Notes: a model not told the origin generated them from the sequence alone. A stretch of 64,000 nt of DNA from Mesocentrotus franciscanus (GCA_037976565.1 CP137666.1:54277271-54341270), one strand, 5' to 3'; counted from the first letter of the stretch, positions 49,294 through 62,724 are shown. Made by a program: numbers and translations.

Positions 49294-52200
49294 TCATTTT
49301 CCTTTTTTCTGACTGTCCACTTTGATCTGTTTTCTGGTCACCACTCCATGAACTGCCATGCAGGATCTCTGTAACTCCTGCCTCATAGATTTCCTGGATG
49401 TGGTTGGATGTTTCTGCTGTGGATTTGGGGATGGTTGAACTGGAGAAGCACAGGTTGAAGACATTTTCATGAGCTTTGGTGGGGGAGAGGCTTCAGAATA
49501 TGAACGTTTCTGGGGTTTAAAGGAGGAAGACTTCACTGGCATTCTCAAAGAGAGGATCTTCTCTTAATTGCTGCCGACTTTAATGGAAGAGGTAGGTGAG
49601 AAAGTTCATTGCGTGAATATGCTTTGGAACCCAATGGGTTGTCTAAGGTTGTCTTTTCACAGTTCGCTGTACTGATGTCTTTGAGGTTACANNNNNNNNN
49701 NNNNNNNNNNNNNNNNNNNNNNNNNNNNNNNNNNNNNNNNNNNNNNNNNNNNNNNNNNNNNNNNNNNNNNNNNNNNNNNNNNNNNNNNNNNNNNNNNNNN
49801 NNNNNNNNNNNNNNNNNNNNNNNNNNNNNNNNNNNNNNNNNNNNNNNNNNNNNNNNNNNNNNNNNNNNNNNNNNNNNNNNNNNNNNNNNNNNNNNNNNNN
49901 NNNNNNNNNNNNNNNNNNNNNNNNNNNNNNNNNNNNNNNNNNNNNNNNNNNNNNNNNNNNNNNNNNNNNNNNNNNNNNNNNNNNNNNNNNNNNNNNNNNN
50001 NNNNNNNNNNNNNNNNNNNNNNNNNNNNNNNNNNNNNNNNNNNNNNNNNNNNNNNNNNNNNNNNNNNNNNNNNNNNNNNNNNNNNNNNNNNNNNNNNNNN
50101 NNNNNNNNNNNNNNNNNNNNNNNNNNNNNNNNNNNNNNNNNNNNNNNNNNNNNNNNNNNNNNNNNNNNNNNNNNNNNNNNNNNNNNNNNNNCAACCGTCT
50201 TCCGAGTCACCCTGTCACATGCAACCTGCTTTGGAGCTGCTTCACAAGATTTCTTTGAGATGAATTTGTTGGTAGCACGCACAGGACATTTCCTTGATGA
50301 CTCGCTCTGAGGTGAAGGTTCTGTGCCCGACTTCCTTGATGCAAAACGTCTGATGGATAGTGGTTTTTCCACCATCTGGTCTCTATCACAGGACTGTCTA
50401 CTTGGAGATGTTTTCAAAGACTTCTTTGAGATGAACTTGTTGGCAGCCCTAGGACACATCTTTTGTGAAGATTCTTTTCCTGCTTTCTTGGAGATGAAAT
50501 GTGTTATGGATGATGATTGATTAAATGACTTTGGCATGGAGGGCTGTTTGAATGATGCCTTACCGTAAGTCACACCATACAAGGCATCTCTCTTCTCAAA
50601 CAATGGCAAGCTGTTCAATGGCTCATTTTTACAGTTTTCTGAGAGAAACGTTTTGAAGCTTCTGTTGATATCTCCTGTTGCCTTTATGTTACATCTTTCT
50701 TCATTGCTATCTGCAACTGTATTGAGTGTAGCTGGTTTAAGCATACATGTAGCTCCTTCATTTGTCACTGCCGCCCCAGTTTGAAGAGCAGATTCTTGAA
50801 ATGAAGAATTCTGAAAACTTGGTTTTTCCATGACCCCACCAGCTTTCACTTTTTCTCTGCTCTCCATAAACAACAAATCTTTCTCTTCCTTCACCCCAGA
50901 GCTTTCTGCCGAGTTTCCTTTGCAAGAATCAATGTCAATTGACTCTTGTTTGATAAATATCTCCATTGCTGTTACTTGCTTTGCTTCTGTATTCAGGCTA
51001 TGCACAGTCCCATCATTTGGACCTATTTCCTGTAACATCAAGTGTTGCCCATCTTCATTTGGGTGCACTTCTTGAATTATCTTTCCATTATTACATGGAA
51101 TGATAAGTTCACTACTAACCATAGCTTCATTTGCCTCTCTTTGGCACAGTCTCTTGATTGTGTCACTATTTCTCTCAACAATCTTGCCTTGTTTCATCTG
51201 CCTACCTTGGTTGTCAGCTGCATGCTCTTCTGAGACAGTGTTTTTCCTGATGGAAAGGCACTGTGTGCACTTTTGCAGATGCATGTCAACTTTTCCATTA
51301 CATACACAGCTCTCAGAGTCCCCATTCAACTGTACATTCCCCATTGGGAGTCTACTTTCTTTGGTAAGAGCATGTGGATCTTGCACAACAAGATTGTGAT
51401 TCATGTTGCATGACATTTCTTGTTGAAGGTTGGTTACTTCTGCTTCTGGACAAACTTGGAGCCCCTGTTCACAGCTGATGTTCTTATTAGATCCTGAAAG
51501 CTTTTCAATATGATCTACAGTTCTCTGATCAACACTTCCATTCATTGCATTGCTCACATTGCCAATTGGTTCCTTGTCTTTCTTCTCTGATTTCTCAGAG
51601 ATTATATCTCCTTGAACAGCCATCTCATGTGTCACTGCACCATTGTCATCAGGTATCTTGGGAATACTGGAGTTTTCAACATCTTGAAAGATATTTCTTG
51701 TATTATCACATCTATCTCCATTCTCTATTATCTGTTGCTCTGGACTAGTTTCTGCTTCCTGGATCAGAAGTGGTAATTTCAACTCTTTATTTTCATCAAG
51801 GTGTTTTTGAGGCTTACATTCCTGCTCCTGAGTTTCAGCTGCCAAGTCCTTCATTAATTTTGTTGTATCACTGCATACATTCTCCAATGGTACATCTCTC
51901 TTTATTGATGGCATTCCTGCTAACACAGAACCATCTGTCTTGGTGTTTGAATGTTGAGTTGATACCTCTTGTGCTTCAATATGGAGTGGGTTGGTCTGGT
52001 GAGTTGATGCATCTCCACTGGCTGATGACAAACAGGTATCACCTAAAAATGGCATACTGGTCCCATCATTTGGCTGTACTCCATTTTCCAATGGAATTTT
52101 GTGTTGTTTATCTACTTCTGGCTGCTCTTCGAGGTCTACCTGTCCACCTATCCATGGGATATTGAATTCATGGCAAGCTTTAGCTATCTTATCTCCAGGA

Positions 52201-55200
52201 GGTTCTCCTGGGTCAATTTGGCATGACTTGTGAAAATCCTGTCTGTTGTTCTGCTTATCAATGTTCACTTTAGTTGTACCTGTGCCTGAGGCTCTGTCAA
52301 GCGACAGGTGATCCTGGGGTTTGTCCAGTGGCTTTAGCTCAATGTCTACTCCACATGTACATCTATTCAAATCTTCTCTGCTTTCTATATTTCTGGATAC
52401 ACATTGCCACTTTTCAGCTGGAGCATTCTCCTTGGCATGCCTTTTATCCATGTAACATGGGATATTGATGCAGGAGACCGACTGCTTGAGGTGTATCTTT
52501 CTTTGTTGAAGGTCTATATCTTCCATATCTTCCATCTGTGAAGAAACTAACAGTTTTATCTCATTGCTACTCTTGTTTTCTAGGACTGAAGTCTTTTCCT
52601 TGGAACATGTATTTTCCTTATCAATACTGACACCAGTGACTTTCCTCAAATGATCAATATCATCTTTGCAACAGATCAAGTCCTCATTCCAAGAGTCTTG
52701 CATTGGCACTTCATTCCTCGCCATGCTCCTACTTGTATCACTTTCCTCTGCTGTCACAGTATGTTTGTTGATTCCTATTTCATGAGTCAAGACTGGTAAT
52801 GCCACATCTCTAAATTCATCCACATTGTTTGATTGCACATCATTTTGTTGTATGTAGCTTTCTACTGTACTGTGCTTTGTTAGTTTGTCTAATTTCGTCA
52901 TGTAATCACAAGGTACATTCTCCAGTGATTGGTCTGGATGGAGACTTGTAATCTTTGGTAAGCTTAGCTCTGCGCCTATGGATGCATCTGGCGTTTGCAA
53001 AAATGGCTGGATAGCTGGCCTTGTTATACTTTCCAACGGCATCAAGTATTGTATATCTAATTCTGGCTGCTTTTCAGGAGAGACCTGTCCATCTACCCAT
53101 GGGATTCTGAACTCACTGCAACCATTTGGTAACCTATTTCCCAATGATTCTTCAGGAACATTTTGGCACACCTGTCTGTTGTTCTGCTCATCCTTGTCAC
53201 CTTTAGTGTCTGACAGTTGCTCATGTGATGGGGAACTGAAAGTTTTGTCCAGAGGATCCAGCTTAATGTCTACTTCACTTGTACAGCTCTTTGAATATCT
53301 TTTGCTTTCTAAAGTCTTCGATATGCATCTCCACTCTTCAGCTTGAACAAGTGGATTATCTTTGGCATTTCTTCTATCCATGTTACATGGAAGATTGACA
53401 CAACAGATTGACTTCTTGAATTGTGTCTGTCTTTGTTGACAAGGGATAGCTTCCTTTTGGGAGGAAACCAAATGTTCTGTTTCTCTACTAGATTCATTTT
53501 CCAGCACCGAAGGCCCATCCCTGTGACTCATAACTCTCGGTTCAATCCCCGCGCTAATGGCTTTCCTTGTAAGCTCATGGTCATCTTTGATGAATATCAA
53601 GTCTTCACTCCTAGCATGCTCATATCTTGTGGCCTTTTCATCTATCTTACCATCACGTGGCTTTTTGTCACTGCAATCCACAAGCATAAGGGTGTTTGAA
53701 TTCTCAATTGTCTTAGGAGAGTCCTGTTTAGCAGACAATAGTGTCCAGACATTTCTGAAAGTGCTTTGACTTTCTTCCCTTTTCTCTACTATCACAGGAT
53801 CCTTGAAGAATTTTGTTTCCTGTGTCAACACTGGTGATTCAACCTCCCTAACTTCAACCATAGGACATGTTTGTGTCTCAGCTTTGTGTCTCAACTCTGT
53901 TGATTTTGTCAATTTATCACTGGACACAATCTCCAAAGATTTATCCAAATTGTTGCTTGAGCTCTCCATGGACGCCACTTGTATTTCAAGAAGTGACTGG
54001 CTGGCGTCTACAGCTGAATGTCCTCTGGTATTTAGCGAGTCATCCACTGAACTTCTCAATTTAGTCTCATGATTTGGCATTGTTCCAACTTTTAGTGTCA
54101 TCAACAACTGTCTGTTTACTTCTGGCTGATCTTCTGAAGCAACCCGACCATCTATGGATGCACTAATAACCTCACTGTCAACATCTCCCAACTTGTTTCC
54201 TAGACTATCTATTGCTTGGTAATTCTGCCTATCCAAGTTACCTTCAAGCGTACCCTTGTGACAGACTTTGTCAAGCGATAGGTGATCAAGCGGTTTGTCC
54301 TGTGCATCAAGGTCAATGGCTATATCACATGCAATGCTTCCTGTAACATCTTCACTCTCTTTCTTTCCTAACACCTGTGTACATTGCCACTCTCCTGCAG
54401 CAGAATATGGATCCTCTTTGGCAGTTATCCTATCCATGTCGCATGGAAGATTTATGTCACAAACAGATTTCTTCTCATGCACCTGTTCTTGCTGGAAGTG
54501 GATATGTTCAACTGGTAAATAAACAAAAGGTTCTGTCTCATTGTTGAATTCATGTTCTTGGACTGAAGACTTTTCCACGTGATCTATAGTTCCCTGATCA
54601 ACAGTCTCTCCACAGACATTCCTGGACGGCTCATGTATATCTTGAGGGTACACCAAATCCTCATGCCTTTCTTGCTCACAGTTCACATACTTATCAATAG
54701 TCAAGTTTTCATGGGACTCTTCCTCGTAGCAATCAAGAAGCAAAGGAATGTCTGAATTCTCACATTTCTGCAAAGATTCCTTGATAGTAGGCAAAATTGC
54801 TTCATCGACTTCGGTTTCCAGAGTCAAAAGTGGCAATTCCAAATTTCTAACCTCATCCACAGGGTAAGTTTGAGGCTCATAATCCAGCATGGGTCTTTCT
54901 TCTGTCATATGCTCTCTGAATTTTGTCATTTCTTCACAGGAAACATTCTCCAGAAATTTGTCTTCATTGAAACTTGTTATCGCAGCCCAAACTGGATCTT
55001 CTGACTGTTCTTCTTGATCTAACTGTCCATCTATCCAAGGGATGCTGTTCTCACCAAAAAGACTTGCCAATTTGTCTCCCTTTGTTTCTCTACAACTTTC
55101 TTCCTGAAAAATCTGCATGTCCTCAATGCCATTCTGCTTATCCTGGATTTCAGCTGTGGACTTTCCTAAGTGATGCACTTTATCAACTGAGAAATGAGTC

Positions 55201-58200
55201 AGGTTTTCTTCTGGTGACTTCACATCAAAATCTACATCACCTGTCAAGCTTTCTGCATCTTCTCCTTTCTCCATATCTCTCTCTTTAACTGAGAATCTCC
55301 ACAACTCTAGATTCTGTAGGTTCTGCTTCTTGACTCTTTGTTTCATGAAACATGTAAGCTTTACACTACACACAGAAGACTTCAAGTACAAATTTCTATG
55401 CTGGAGGTTGAACCCTTCCGCTAGTGACATACTACATGTTTCCACTTCATTGTTCTCAACCCTTTCTTTCACAGGACTTGAATAATGAAAATCATTTTGT
55501 TCTTCAGTGAAGCCCTGTGAATCCTGTGTCCTTAATAAGAGTTCTTCAGCTTGCCTATCTTTCACAAGAACCACCTTAACTACATCAGTCAAAGCACTTT
55601 GAACTACAGATTTTCTATCTGCCGAAATGTCTCTTGCAAGGTCTATTGCTTCATCTTGTGTACAATATGGAACCACATTACTGACATTCAACTCCGACAA
55701 CTCTGGCTTCTCAAATTCATGTGAATGTTTGGTATGCTCATCATCTTTTGAAAGGTTTCTTTGGCATGTGTTCACTTCTAACATTTGTAATTCTTCCTCT
55801 TTCCCAGTCAGCATACATACTTCTTCATCATCACAGCAAAATACATCTTCTTTCTCTGATTGGTTATAACTACAATCCTGTTCATCTACCAAGCTCACCA
55901 TCTCTGTGTCACTGCCGTCACTCCTATCACTCCTATCCACAAGTATGAGGCTTCCTAAATTAGGTTCCGGATTTGTGGCCAACAGTTCAGGAACCACCAT
56001 ACCTTCACTTTTGAGGTCACTTCTGTTCACACACAATCTCACAAATTTTGTTCCCTCTTGCGGTTTGTCAAGTTGTTTTACCTGAGTTATGATAGGCAGT
56101 TTTCTTCCTCTTTCATTGACACTAGGAAACACTAGTGGTGCTGATTCATGATTAGAAGTTTTAGTCTGTTGGTCTCTTGATGAGCAGACCATACCATTAT
56201 TGTCTGTCGCTTCTAGTGACTTTTTTTGCTGAAGATCTGTTCTTTCTTTTACCAAACTAGCATCTTCAAAATCGGAGATTCTACTCTGTGGTGATACTGA
56301 TGACATTTCCAGCAGTGGTTGAGGACTCTGTGGGACAGGGGATTCTCTGCCCGGTTCTACCAACATGTCTTCTACTGGTGTGTCACTAGCCTGATCAATG
56401 AATTCCTGTTCTGTTAACACCTCTTCCTGAAGATCTAGCACTAAGCATGGTAACCATTCCGCAGATGCTTCGCCATCTACCACAGTAGTAGTCTCTGAAG
56501 ATGCTGGACACTCCTGGGGATTCCTATTTTCAACAGGAGGTTTCTTCTTCACTTTCGGCGCAATCTGACGTTCATGCTTGCAGGACACGATGACTACATC
56601 TTTAAGACACCTTAGTGCAGAATAGAATGCCTCCTTCACTCGAAGCACTCCCGATGGCTTGAAGTCTGCTTGAACAGGATGCCAAGACTTATCATAGAAC
56701 TTCAGCATCTTCATATCACCGAATGGTATGCTCAACATGATGCATATCACCTTGCTCTTGCGCAGATATCCCTCAAAGATGTTCGAAACCAACGTCCAAT
56801 CCTGAGATAAAGTTACACACACAGGTATGAAATACTCCATGCACTTGATCAGATCGTGCTGTTGATAGGAAGTCAGCTTCGGAAATCGCAACCCCTTTAA
56901 GTCTTGGTCTTGGTGGTAGCTGTCCTTTAGAGCAGAAAGCCTGTCAAGCGAAGGAGCAATGAAGAAGGCGGCAAGGAGACACAGCCGCTGCATCCTCTCA
57001 TCATTTTTCAGAACCTCAGACAACAGCATGCAGAAGGCTGCATTTCCATAATCAATCTGTGCTGCTTGGATGATATCCTCAGTAACAGAAAGACTTGGCA
57101 CCATCAAAGCTTTGAGACAGAGGGAGACCAAGGGTGAAGTAGCAGCTTCACCGACCTAAAAAAGGATGAAAGAGATATGCACTACAATTTACTCTATTCA
57201 TGGTTCATAAAATACTTCATACATTTTTATGACTGTATGCAATACCACAAACATAAAACAATCATTCATAGCATGAAATCTTAATTCACACCTTAATGTA
57301 TTTGTAAGTTTATCAAAACAGGATAGAATTGTCAAGTTACACTAATAGTGCTTTTGATGCTTCAACAAGTTTTCACACTTCAAGTCTTTTAACAATATAA
57401 CAAATATTTGAACTAATAAATAATCAACAAATATATCAACCTCCGTTTAATTAAAATATGAAAAAGTCCATCTCTAAACTGATAAGGTTTAAAATTATAT
57501 TGAAAATTTACCTTCTTGTATACTAGATCCGCAAGGTTGTACATATAAAGGGGGTCATATGTCAGTGTTGAAAGGTCATCTAAGTCTTCAGCAAACTTGT
57601 CTGAGTCAGGTGAACAGACTTTCAATGTTGAATCTAGCCACAATTCTACAGCCTCTCTGATTAGCAGGTTGCTACAAAGCTTTTCGGACCAAAGTCGTTC
57701 TATGATCAATTTGAGTAGGTTGGATGCGTGCTCTGGACAGTACGAACTCATACTCTTCGCTACTTTCATGACATCTTGTATTGTTGGATGATTTTCAACC
57801 TGAAATAATGAAATAACATTGTGTCAATCCTTCTCACACTTTATCTCATTCAACTTAGGCAGTGTGTACAGTGTACAGAGTACAGAAAGCATGCATGTAC
57901 ATGTAAGGTAAGTGGTTGGAACAAAAATTGTAAAAGACAACACAAAAACAGATGCCAACATCAGAGACTCTTGATAATGAACTATTAAAGACATTGATCT
58001 ACATTTGCAACACTCAACCCAGGTGATGTAAATGGGTACCTGGCAGGAATTAATTCCTTGAAGTGCTAGAGCGCCGTAATAGCAGCACAGCTAAAGCCGC
58101 GGTTATAATCTCCAAGTTTGGAAGCACTTAGAGACTTAATTGTAATTCGCACTATATAAAAGCTGAGTATTATTATTATTATTATTATTATCTGAAACCA

Positions 58201-60191
58201 TCTTAAGATCAACATTTGGTGATTCAGATGTTTGGAAGATAACAAAGTCCTAATCTTTTAGTGCATAACAAAATCTAAATTATTGATGATGGTCTCAAAA
58301 TCATTCGCAGGTCAACAAACCATACCTGTGTTTGAAGGTCATATGTCAGATCAAGGTTGAAGTAGAGCAGGTACAAAGTCTCCAGGAAGATGGCTTCTTG
58401 TCCTAGGTCAGGGTGTTTAGTGCAGGCTCTGGCCAGGTTGAGAGCATGGAGAGGAAGACCTTCCTGGATCAAGACTCGCAGACGATGTTCAAGAAGGTAC
58501 TTCCCTTCTAAGGTGAGGTACCTGTCAACTAAATATTATAAATTCTTAAATTAAAATCATTAGCTTTTGCTATAATACAGTTTATGGTGTTTGACAATAC
58601 CAAATAATGTTTGTTTATTTGTTCAGGGGGGAGTAGGAAGTACATACATTTAATTATGAAAGTGAGTATGATTCCGATTAGCACATCATTATTTGGTGCA
58701 TGTATGGAACAAATGGATTAAATTAATGATAAAAGTTTTGTCATTGCAATTCATTAGCAAAGCCAATTTTCTAACCTTAGAGAAAGAGCAGCCCTACCTA
58801 GAAATGCACAAGACGGTATGTTCACATTTACATATAATGCCAATTGATCAATCAGCTACTATAAAAATGTAGAACGATGACCTGAGAATAACAGGTCACA
58901 GCAAAACATCTTAAGTACTTGAAAAGGAGGGCAATAAATTACTTTTTTTCTCAAGGGTTTTATTTTCAAGAATTTTGCATATTGTAGTAGGGTCGCAAAT
59001 TTACAAAACATTCAACAATGAGACGGCAATACCTGTGCAAACATGAAACACAAGTAGCCTGTGTCAATTATCATTAAAGCAACTGTTCACAAAACTTTCA
59101 GTGTCCCTGTCTCCCGGGAATTTATCTGTCTGCAAATATTGGTTAAAGTATTTGCATATTGTTGTCATTGTTTTGTGTTTGTTTGTTGTTGTTTTTTTTT
59201 GAGGGGGGGGTGGTGTTGTTGTTTGTTGTTACGATCGCAAAACAGGACTGAACATTTTTTTAAATACCTTCTGCCTTGTCTGTGTATTCCTCTCTTGCGA
59301 GCACTTGATTCATGATCTCATGACCCCATGGCTTCTGGCTGAGAATGGCCAGGGCCAGGAACCGATCTTGAGACCAGTTGGAAAGGCAGCAGTAGAAGTT
59401 GTAAAACTCTCTGGTTGCTGACGCTCTGCTTTCATCTTGAACACTCGTCCAGGCTTTGTCAAAGAGTATCTCCACACAGTATCTGCAGATATTCAAAGGA
59501 AGACATAGTGTGAACACAGTTGGATTTATAATTCAGGAACAGTCATGTATGCAATGTACTCCTTAAAATTTAAAATTTAATTTCACAGAACATATCATAA
59601 ATAAACATTTTAGAATGGTAGTTATGGTACTACATGTATACATTATCACACCAAAGAAATCACATTTCTGATAGCTCTAGACAGCTTAACTATCTCACAG
59701 GATAAGCCATTGCTGGCGGGTGGTTTCTTTGTCAAGCCTATGGGAATGAAAGAATGTGGAAGCCAACAGGTTAATTAACAAATACATTATGAGGAAAACT
59801 TGAAACACACTTCTGTAAAACCTTGAAAAAAGGATGAAGTTCTAATATCATTGTAAAATACATACATTGTACTGGTAGGCCATCAAGTGGTGTCACCAAA
59901 TCATTGGAATGGTAAGTGAAGAGAGAAGATTGATGTTTTACAAAGAAGTACTATCAGCCTATGATGTGTATTTACTTTGATAATAAAACTGCATTCAAAT
60001 GAAGTTGATCTGGTTCTATATTTTTGTAACAATACTTACGCATAGATCTTCATACAGACACTGGTAAGATGCTCATCTAATGGGGAAAAGCTGTGTGAAG
60101 ATGTTGCAATGATCCTCAGAGCATTGTGCAAACCAGTCAGTACTTCTCTGGCAGGGTGGTGGACATGACCACTGTAGAATTTGTCTACTGC
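49294..60191 (-). CDS. ZNF292/RLF-like N-terminal-domain protein with giant repetitive exon (5' end missing)
   Basis: Minus-strand exons 60191-60040, 59482-59268, 58528-58326, 57799-57512 and 57155 to about 49545 join in phase. The first ~430 residues parallel the helical N-terminal domain of human ZNF292: AEVDRYLTLEGKYLLEHRLR against KVNEFLAFEGPILLDMRIK, LNLARACTKHPDLG against TALAKLCSDHPEIG, and SPLVSLCLKALM against CIELCVKALRL. The acceptor at 58529 was picked because only it keeps the frame. The last exon adds over 2,400 codons of acidic, low-complexity sequence with five diverged repeats, then a basic tail with FISKK motifs. No C2H2 finger is visible, unlike ZNF292, RLF and ZNF654. The first exon is not identified. 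A 500-N gap and a frame change at 49545-49548 leave the C-terminus uncertain; the basic 84-residue frame to 49294 is probably its end. Nuclear role is inference. Confidence 0.75.
49692..50191. other. Assembly gap (500 N)
   Basis: Exactly 500 N, a conventional placeholder length. It falls in the coding exon of the minus-strand gene, beside FISKK repeats, so frame continuity across it cannot be trusted. Confidence 0.99.
51060..55400 (-). repeat. Five diverged coding repeats inside the giant exon
   Basis: Two marker motifs recur five times in order. The first is S[VI]C-x2-[NK][LI]-xC-xM (INLPCDMDR, VNLPCNMDRR, INIPCYMDKR and relatives), at about 55380, 54468, 53412, 52480 and 51428. The second is IPW-[IV]-x-GQ-[LV]-type (SIPWIDGQLDQEE, RIPWVDGQVSPEK, NIPWIGGQVDLEE and two weaker), at about 55030, 54155, 53090, 52150 and 51085. 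Spacing alternates between ~0.9 and ~1.06 kb. Confidence 0.85.
57992..58192 (+). repeat. Partial tRNA-derived SINE
   Basis: Shares CCCAGGTGATGTAAATG, ATTCCTTGAA and the ACTATATAAA tail with the SINE at 3548-3797, and ends in an ATT run. The tRNA-like head is missing. It sits in an intron of the minus-strand gene, between exons 57799-57512 and 58528-58326. Confidence 0.75.
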
Positions 60192-61099
60192 CTGTTGGAA
60201 CAAGATACACAAAAAATGAATAGAATTATGCAGTTTGTCAAATAAGATCAGTTGATTACTCAGTGAGTAATAAAACACAAGGTACATGTAAGATCACACA
60301 TTCTATTTGGATTTAATCAATATCAATTAATATCAGTGAATACTTACAAGTTTAAGCCTTTTTCTTGTTACCTACTTCTTTTATATATTTTTTACTAAAT
60401 TGCAGGCCATTTTCATAACGGAATCAAATTTAATGCACAAATCTTTGTTAAGTGCCTCATTACAAATTTTTTCATTCACCTGTTATAAATAACTGTATTT
60501 CAATAGTCAGAATGTGAATTGCATACATTCCATATTGTAAGGTAGGACAGCCATACTGTTGTTGTCCTATCTAGCAACAATTAATGTATGCAATTCGCAT
60601 TCTGACTATTGATATACAACTATTTGTAACAGGTGATTTAAATAATTTGTAAACAAGGCACTTATCAAAGATTTGTGCATTAAATTTGATTGCATTATGA
60701 AAAGGTCTATTTAAATCGCGAATGATTTGTGTAGCTGGTGTGGCTCTGAAACAAGAATGCTTAAATATGATTACTGCTCGTACACACACCAGATTTTAGT
60801 AATTAGTATGGATGAGCATAGAACTCCATCTATGCTATTTCATTACACGCATTGTCATTGCATTGGCTTCTTTTTGTCCCCTTCAATAGACACTGCCCCT
60901 TTATTCACGAAATGTCACAGGTAATGTTTGTGACATAAACACTTCTCATCTACAAATGGTCTGGTCCAACTTACCTGACACTTTGTGAAAACCCTACGGC
61001 AAATCTATGAAAGGCTGCGTGATCTCCCGCTTATGTTTCATGAAAGGATGTGTTACGCAACCACCCAACCGAACGCGACGACCCGATGATTCAAAGTAA
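60192..61099. other. Upstream flank of the ZNF292/RLF-like gene
   Basis: No first exon could be supported. A good minus-strand donor (GTGTCAG|GTAAGT at about 60975) follows a stretch with no in-frame ATG and an in-frame stop, so it may be a 5' UTR exon at best. Contains the hairpin element at 60404-60707. Confidence 0.3.
60404..60707. mobile_element. Foldback element with ~125-bp arms
   Basis: Left arm (60404-60529) and right arm (60583-60707) are imperfect reverse complements sharing AATCAAATTTAATGCACAAA and CAATAGTCAGAATG. The ~53-nt middle can also pair in part (AGGACA / TGTCCT). No target duplication was recognised. Confidence 0.8.
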
Positions 61100-61459
61100 C
61101 AGAGCTGCCAACCCCAACTGAACAAATATCCTATTATTTTCCCCAAAAAATCCTATTTTCAAAATAAAAATCCTATTTTTGATCGATAAGTACTTTCTCA
61201 CCGCGAAAAATGCTTTTTTTTTTTTGCATAAGTTCCTACATACAGGAATTTTTATATGGACCATTGGTTGAATATGCATGATTTTTCATGACTGGTGTGT
61301 TCGATGAACCAATTAAGATCCCCGAATTGCCGATGTGAGATGCTTGTAGGATAATTTATAGGAGAGAATGGGCAATTTGCCATTGAAAATGGCACACACA
61401 AAATCGCAAAATCATACTGTCGTATTTACTTATAAAAATCGTACTGGTTGGCAGCTCTG
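61100..61459. mobile_element. Non-autonomous hAT-type element with 6-bp TSD
   Basis: Inverted ends CAGAGCTGCCAACC and GGTTGGCAGCTCTG enclose 360 bp. AAGTAA directly flanks both sides (61094-61099, 61460-61465). The CAGAGCTGCC terminus is typical of hAT; a 6-bp duplication fits the hAT6-type subgroup. The interior has repeated AAATCCTATTTT and no ORF. Confidence 0.85.
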
Positions 61460-61996
61460 AAGTAAGCCCCGATTGTTAGATTGTGTATGCAATGAACAGG
61501 TGAGTGGTTTCCTAAAGCTAAAAACCATGATACATCTATAGCCGAAAAAAAGTTTGCAACATAATCATGAAATAGGAAAACCACCGTTCGTTCTGCACAA
61601 TAGTGCTTTATTTTGAACATACGCATTTAATGGATTGGTCTCTTCTTTCCCACTCCATAGATGGACTCTACACACAAGTTTGTACACACAGGCAAACAAG
61701 TACCATAGTTTCCAAAACCACTAACTCTACAAAGATTGCAAGATCAGCTTGCTTAGGTGGTAGTTCACTTTCTATTTTGTTTCTTATTCTTTCCGATGCA
61801 TACTTTTTGTTAAATCCAAAGGTAATATGGGTTCATTTTCTATGCAGAAATGAATTCCTCTCTGCTTCTGGAGTAAAATGACACCAAGATCATCTCTGTA
61901 GGTCAAACAGTTCAGAAGATACTTTTTTTTAATTGCGTCGGATTTTGCTCGATTTGTGCTGAAATAAAGGCCAAATTAGGAAAACAGACTAGTTAA

Positions 61997-62724
61997 AGGA
62001 AACCTAACCCCAATGAATAAAAAGTTGTTCTGAGAGATTTATTGCATTCTAGCCTATCAATCTACAAGATATCCCACCATAGTATCCACTTTGGTGAGAG
62101 AGGAATAAAGCAAGAATAAAGCACAGTTTCTCAGCAAGACATGGGCATCGCTAATTTCTTAATAGCATGACGTACTATGCGAAGTCGTTTATCAACTAAA
62201 TGTATTCAAATTTATGGATGCTTCCTTCCCAGGTGTTTTGGTGATGAAGCATTTCATTCACCTGCTATTATCCTTTGTACTCCAATTGCCAGAACGCAAA
62301 TTGTATAAATAAGTTGGTGTTGTTCTGGGGTGAAGGTTTTGCATAAATGAAATAGATTTTTCAACCGCTATATTTTAGTACTTTTAAATAAATGAGTTAC
62401 AATTGTTACCCTATTATATATTTTTCACCAAATGTAATTTTTACCTTCTCGGCTATGATTTTCCCTCATTGAAAAGTAAAGGTTTTGTTTTTTAATCAAA
62501 AAGTCTTTCCAATTAAAGCTTGGTGCATGATACATGTAGGCTACTACTTTGCCTTGTACGTCACATTTTCAAGAAAATGGCTGAGCCCATGTCATGCTAA
62601 AAGGCATTACATCATGCCATGAAATCTCCATTTCTGTTAGATTTATTTTACATCATAAGGCAGGAGTTCATCTCGTTTTTCAGAATATCTACATGTACAC
62701 ATATTCTTTGGGGTTAGGTTTCCT
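61997..62724. mobile_element. TTAA-flanked non-autonomous DNA element
   Basis: Ends AGGAAACCTAACCCCAA and TTGGGGTTAGGTTTCCT are perfect inverted repeats. TTAA brackets them (61993-61996, 62725-62728). 728 bp, no transposase. The end sequence differs from the 8579/22464 pair, so this is a separate family with the same target preference. Confidence 0.88.

Noticed and set aside
49609..56000. Numerous + strand open frames of 60-130 codons opposite the giant exon
   Set aside because: They are antisense shadows of the long minus-strand coding exon; none has splice signals or recognisable composition.
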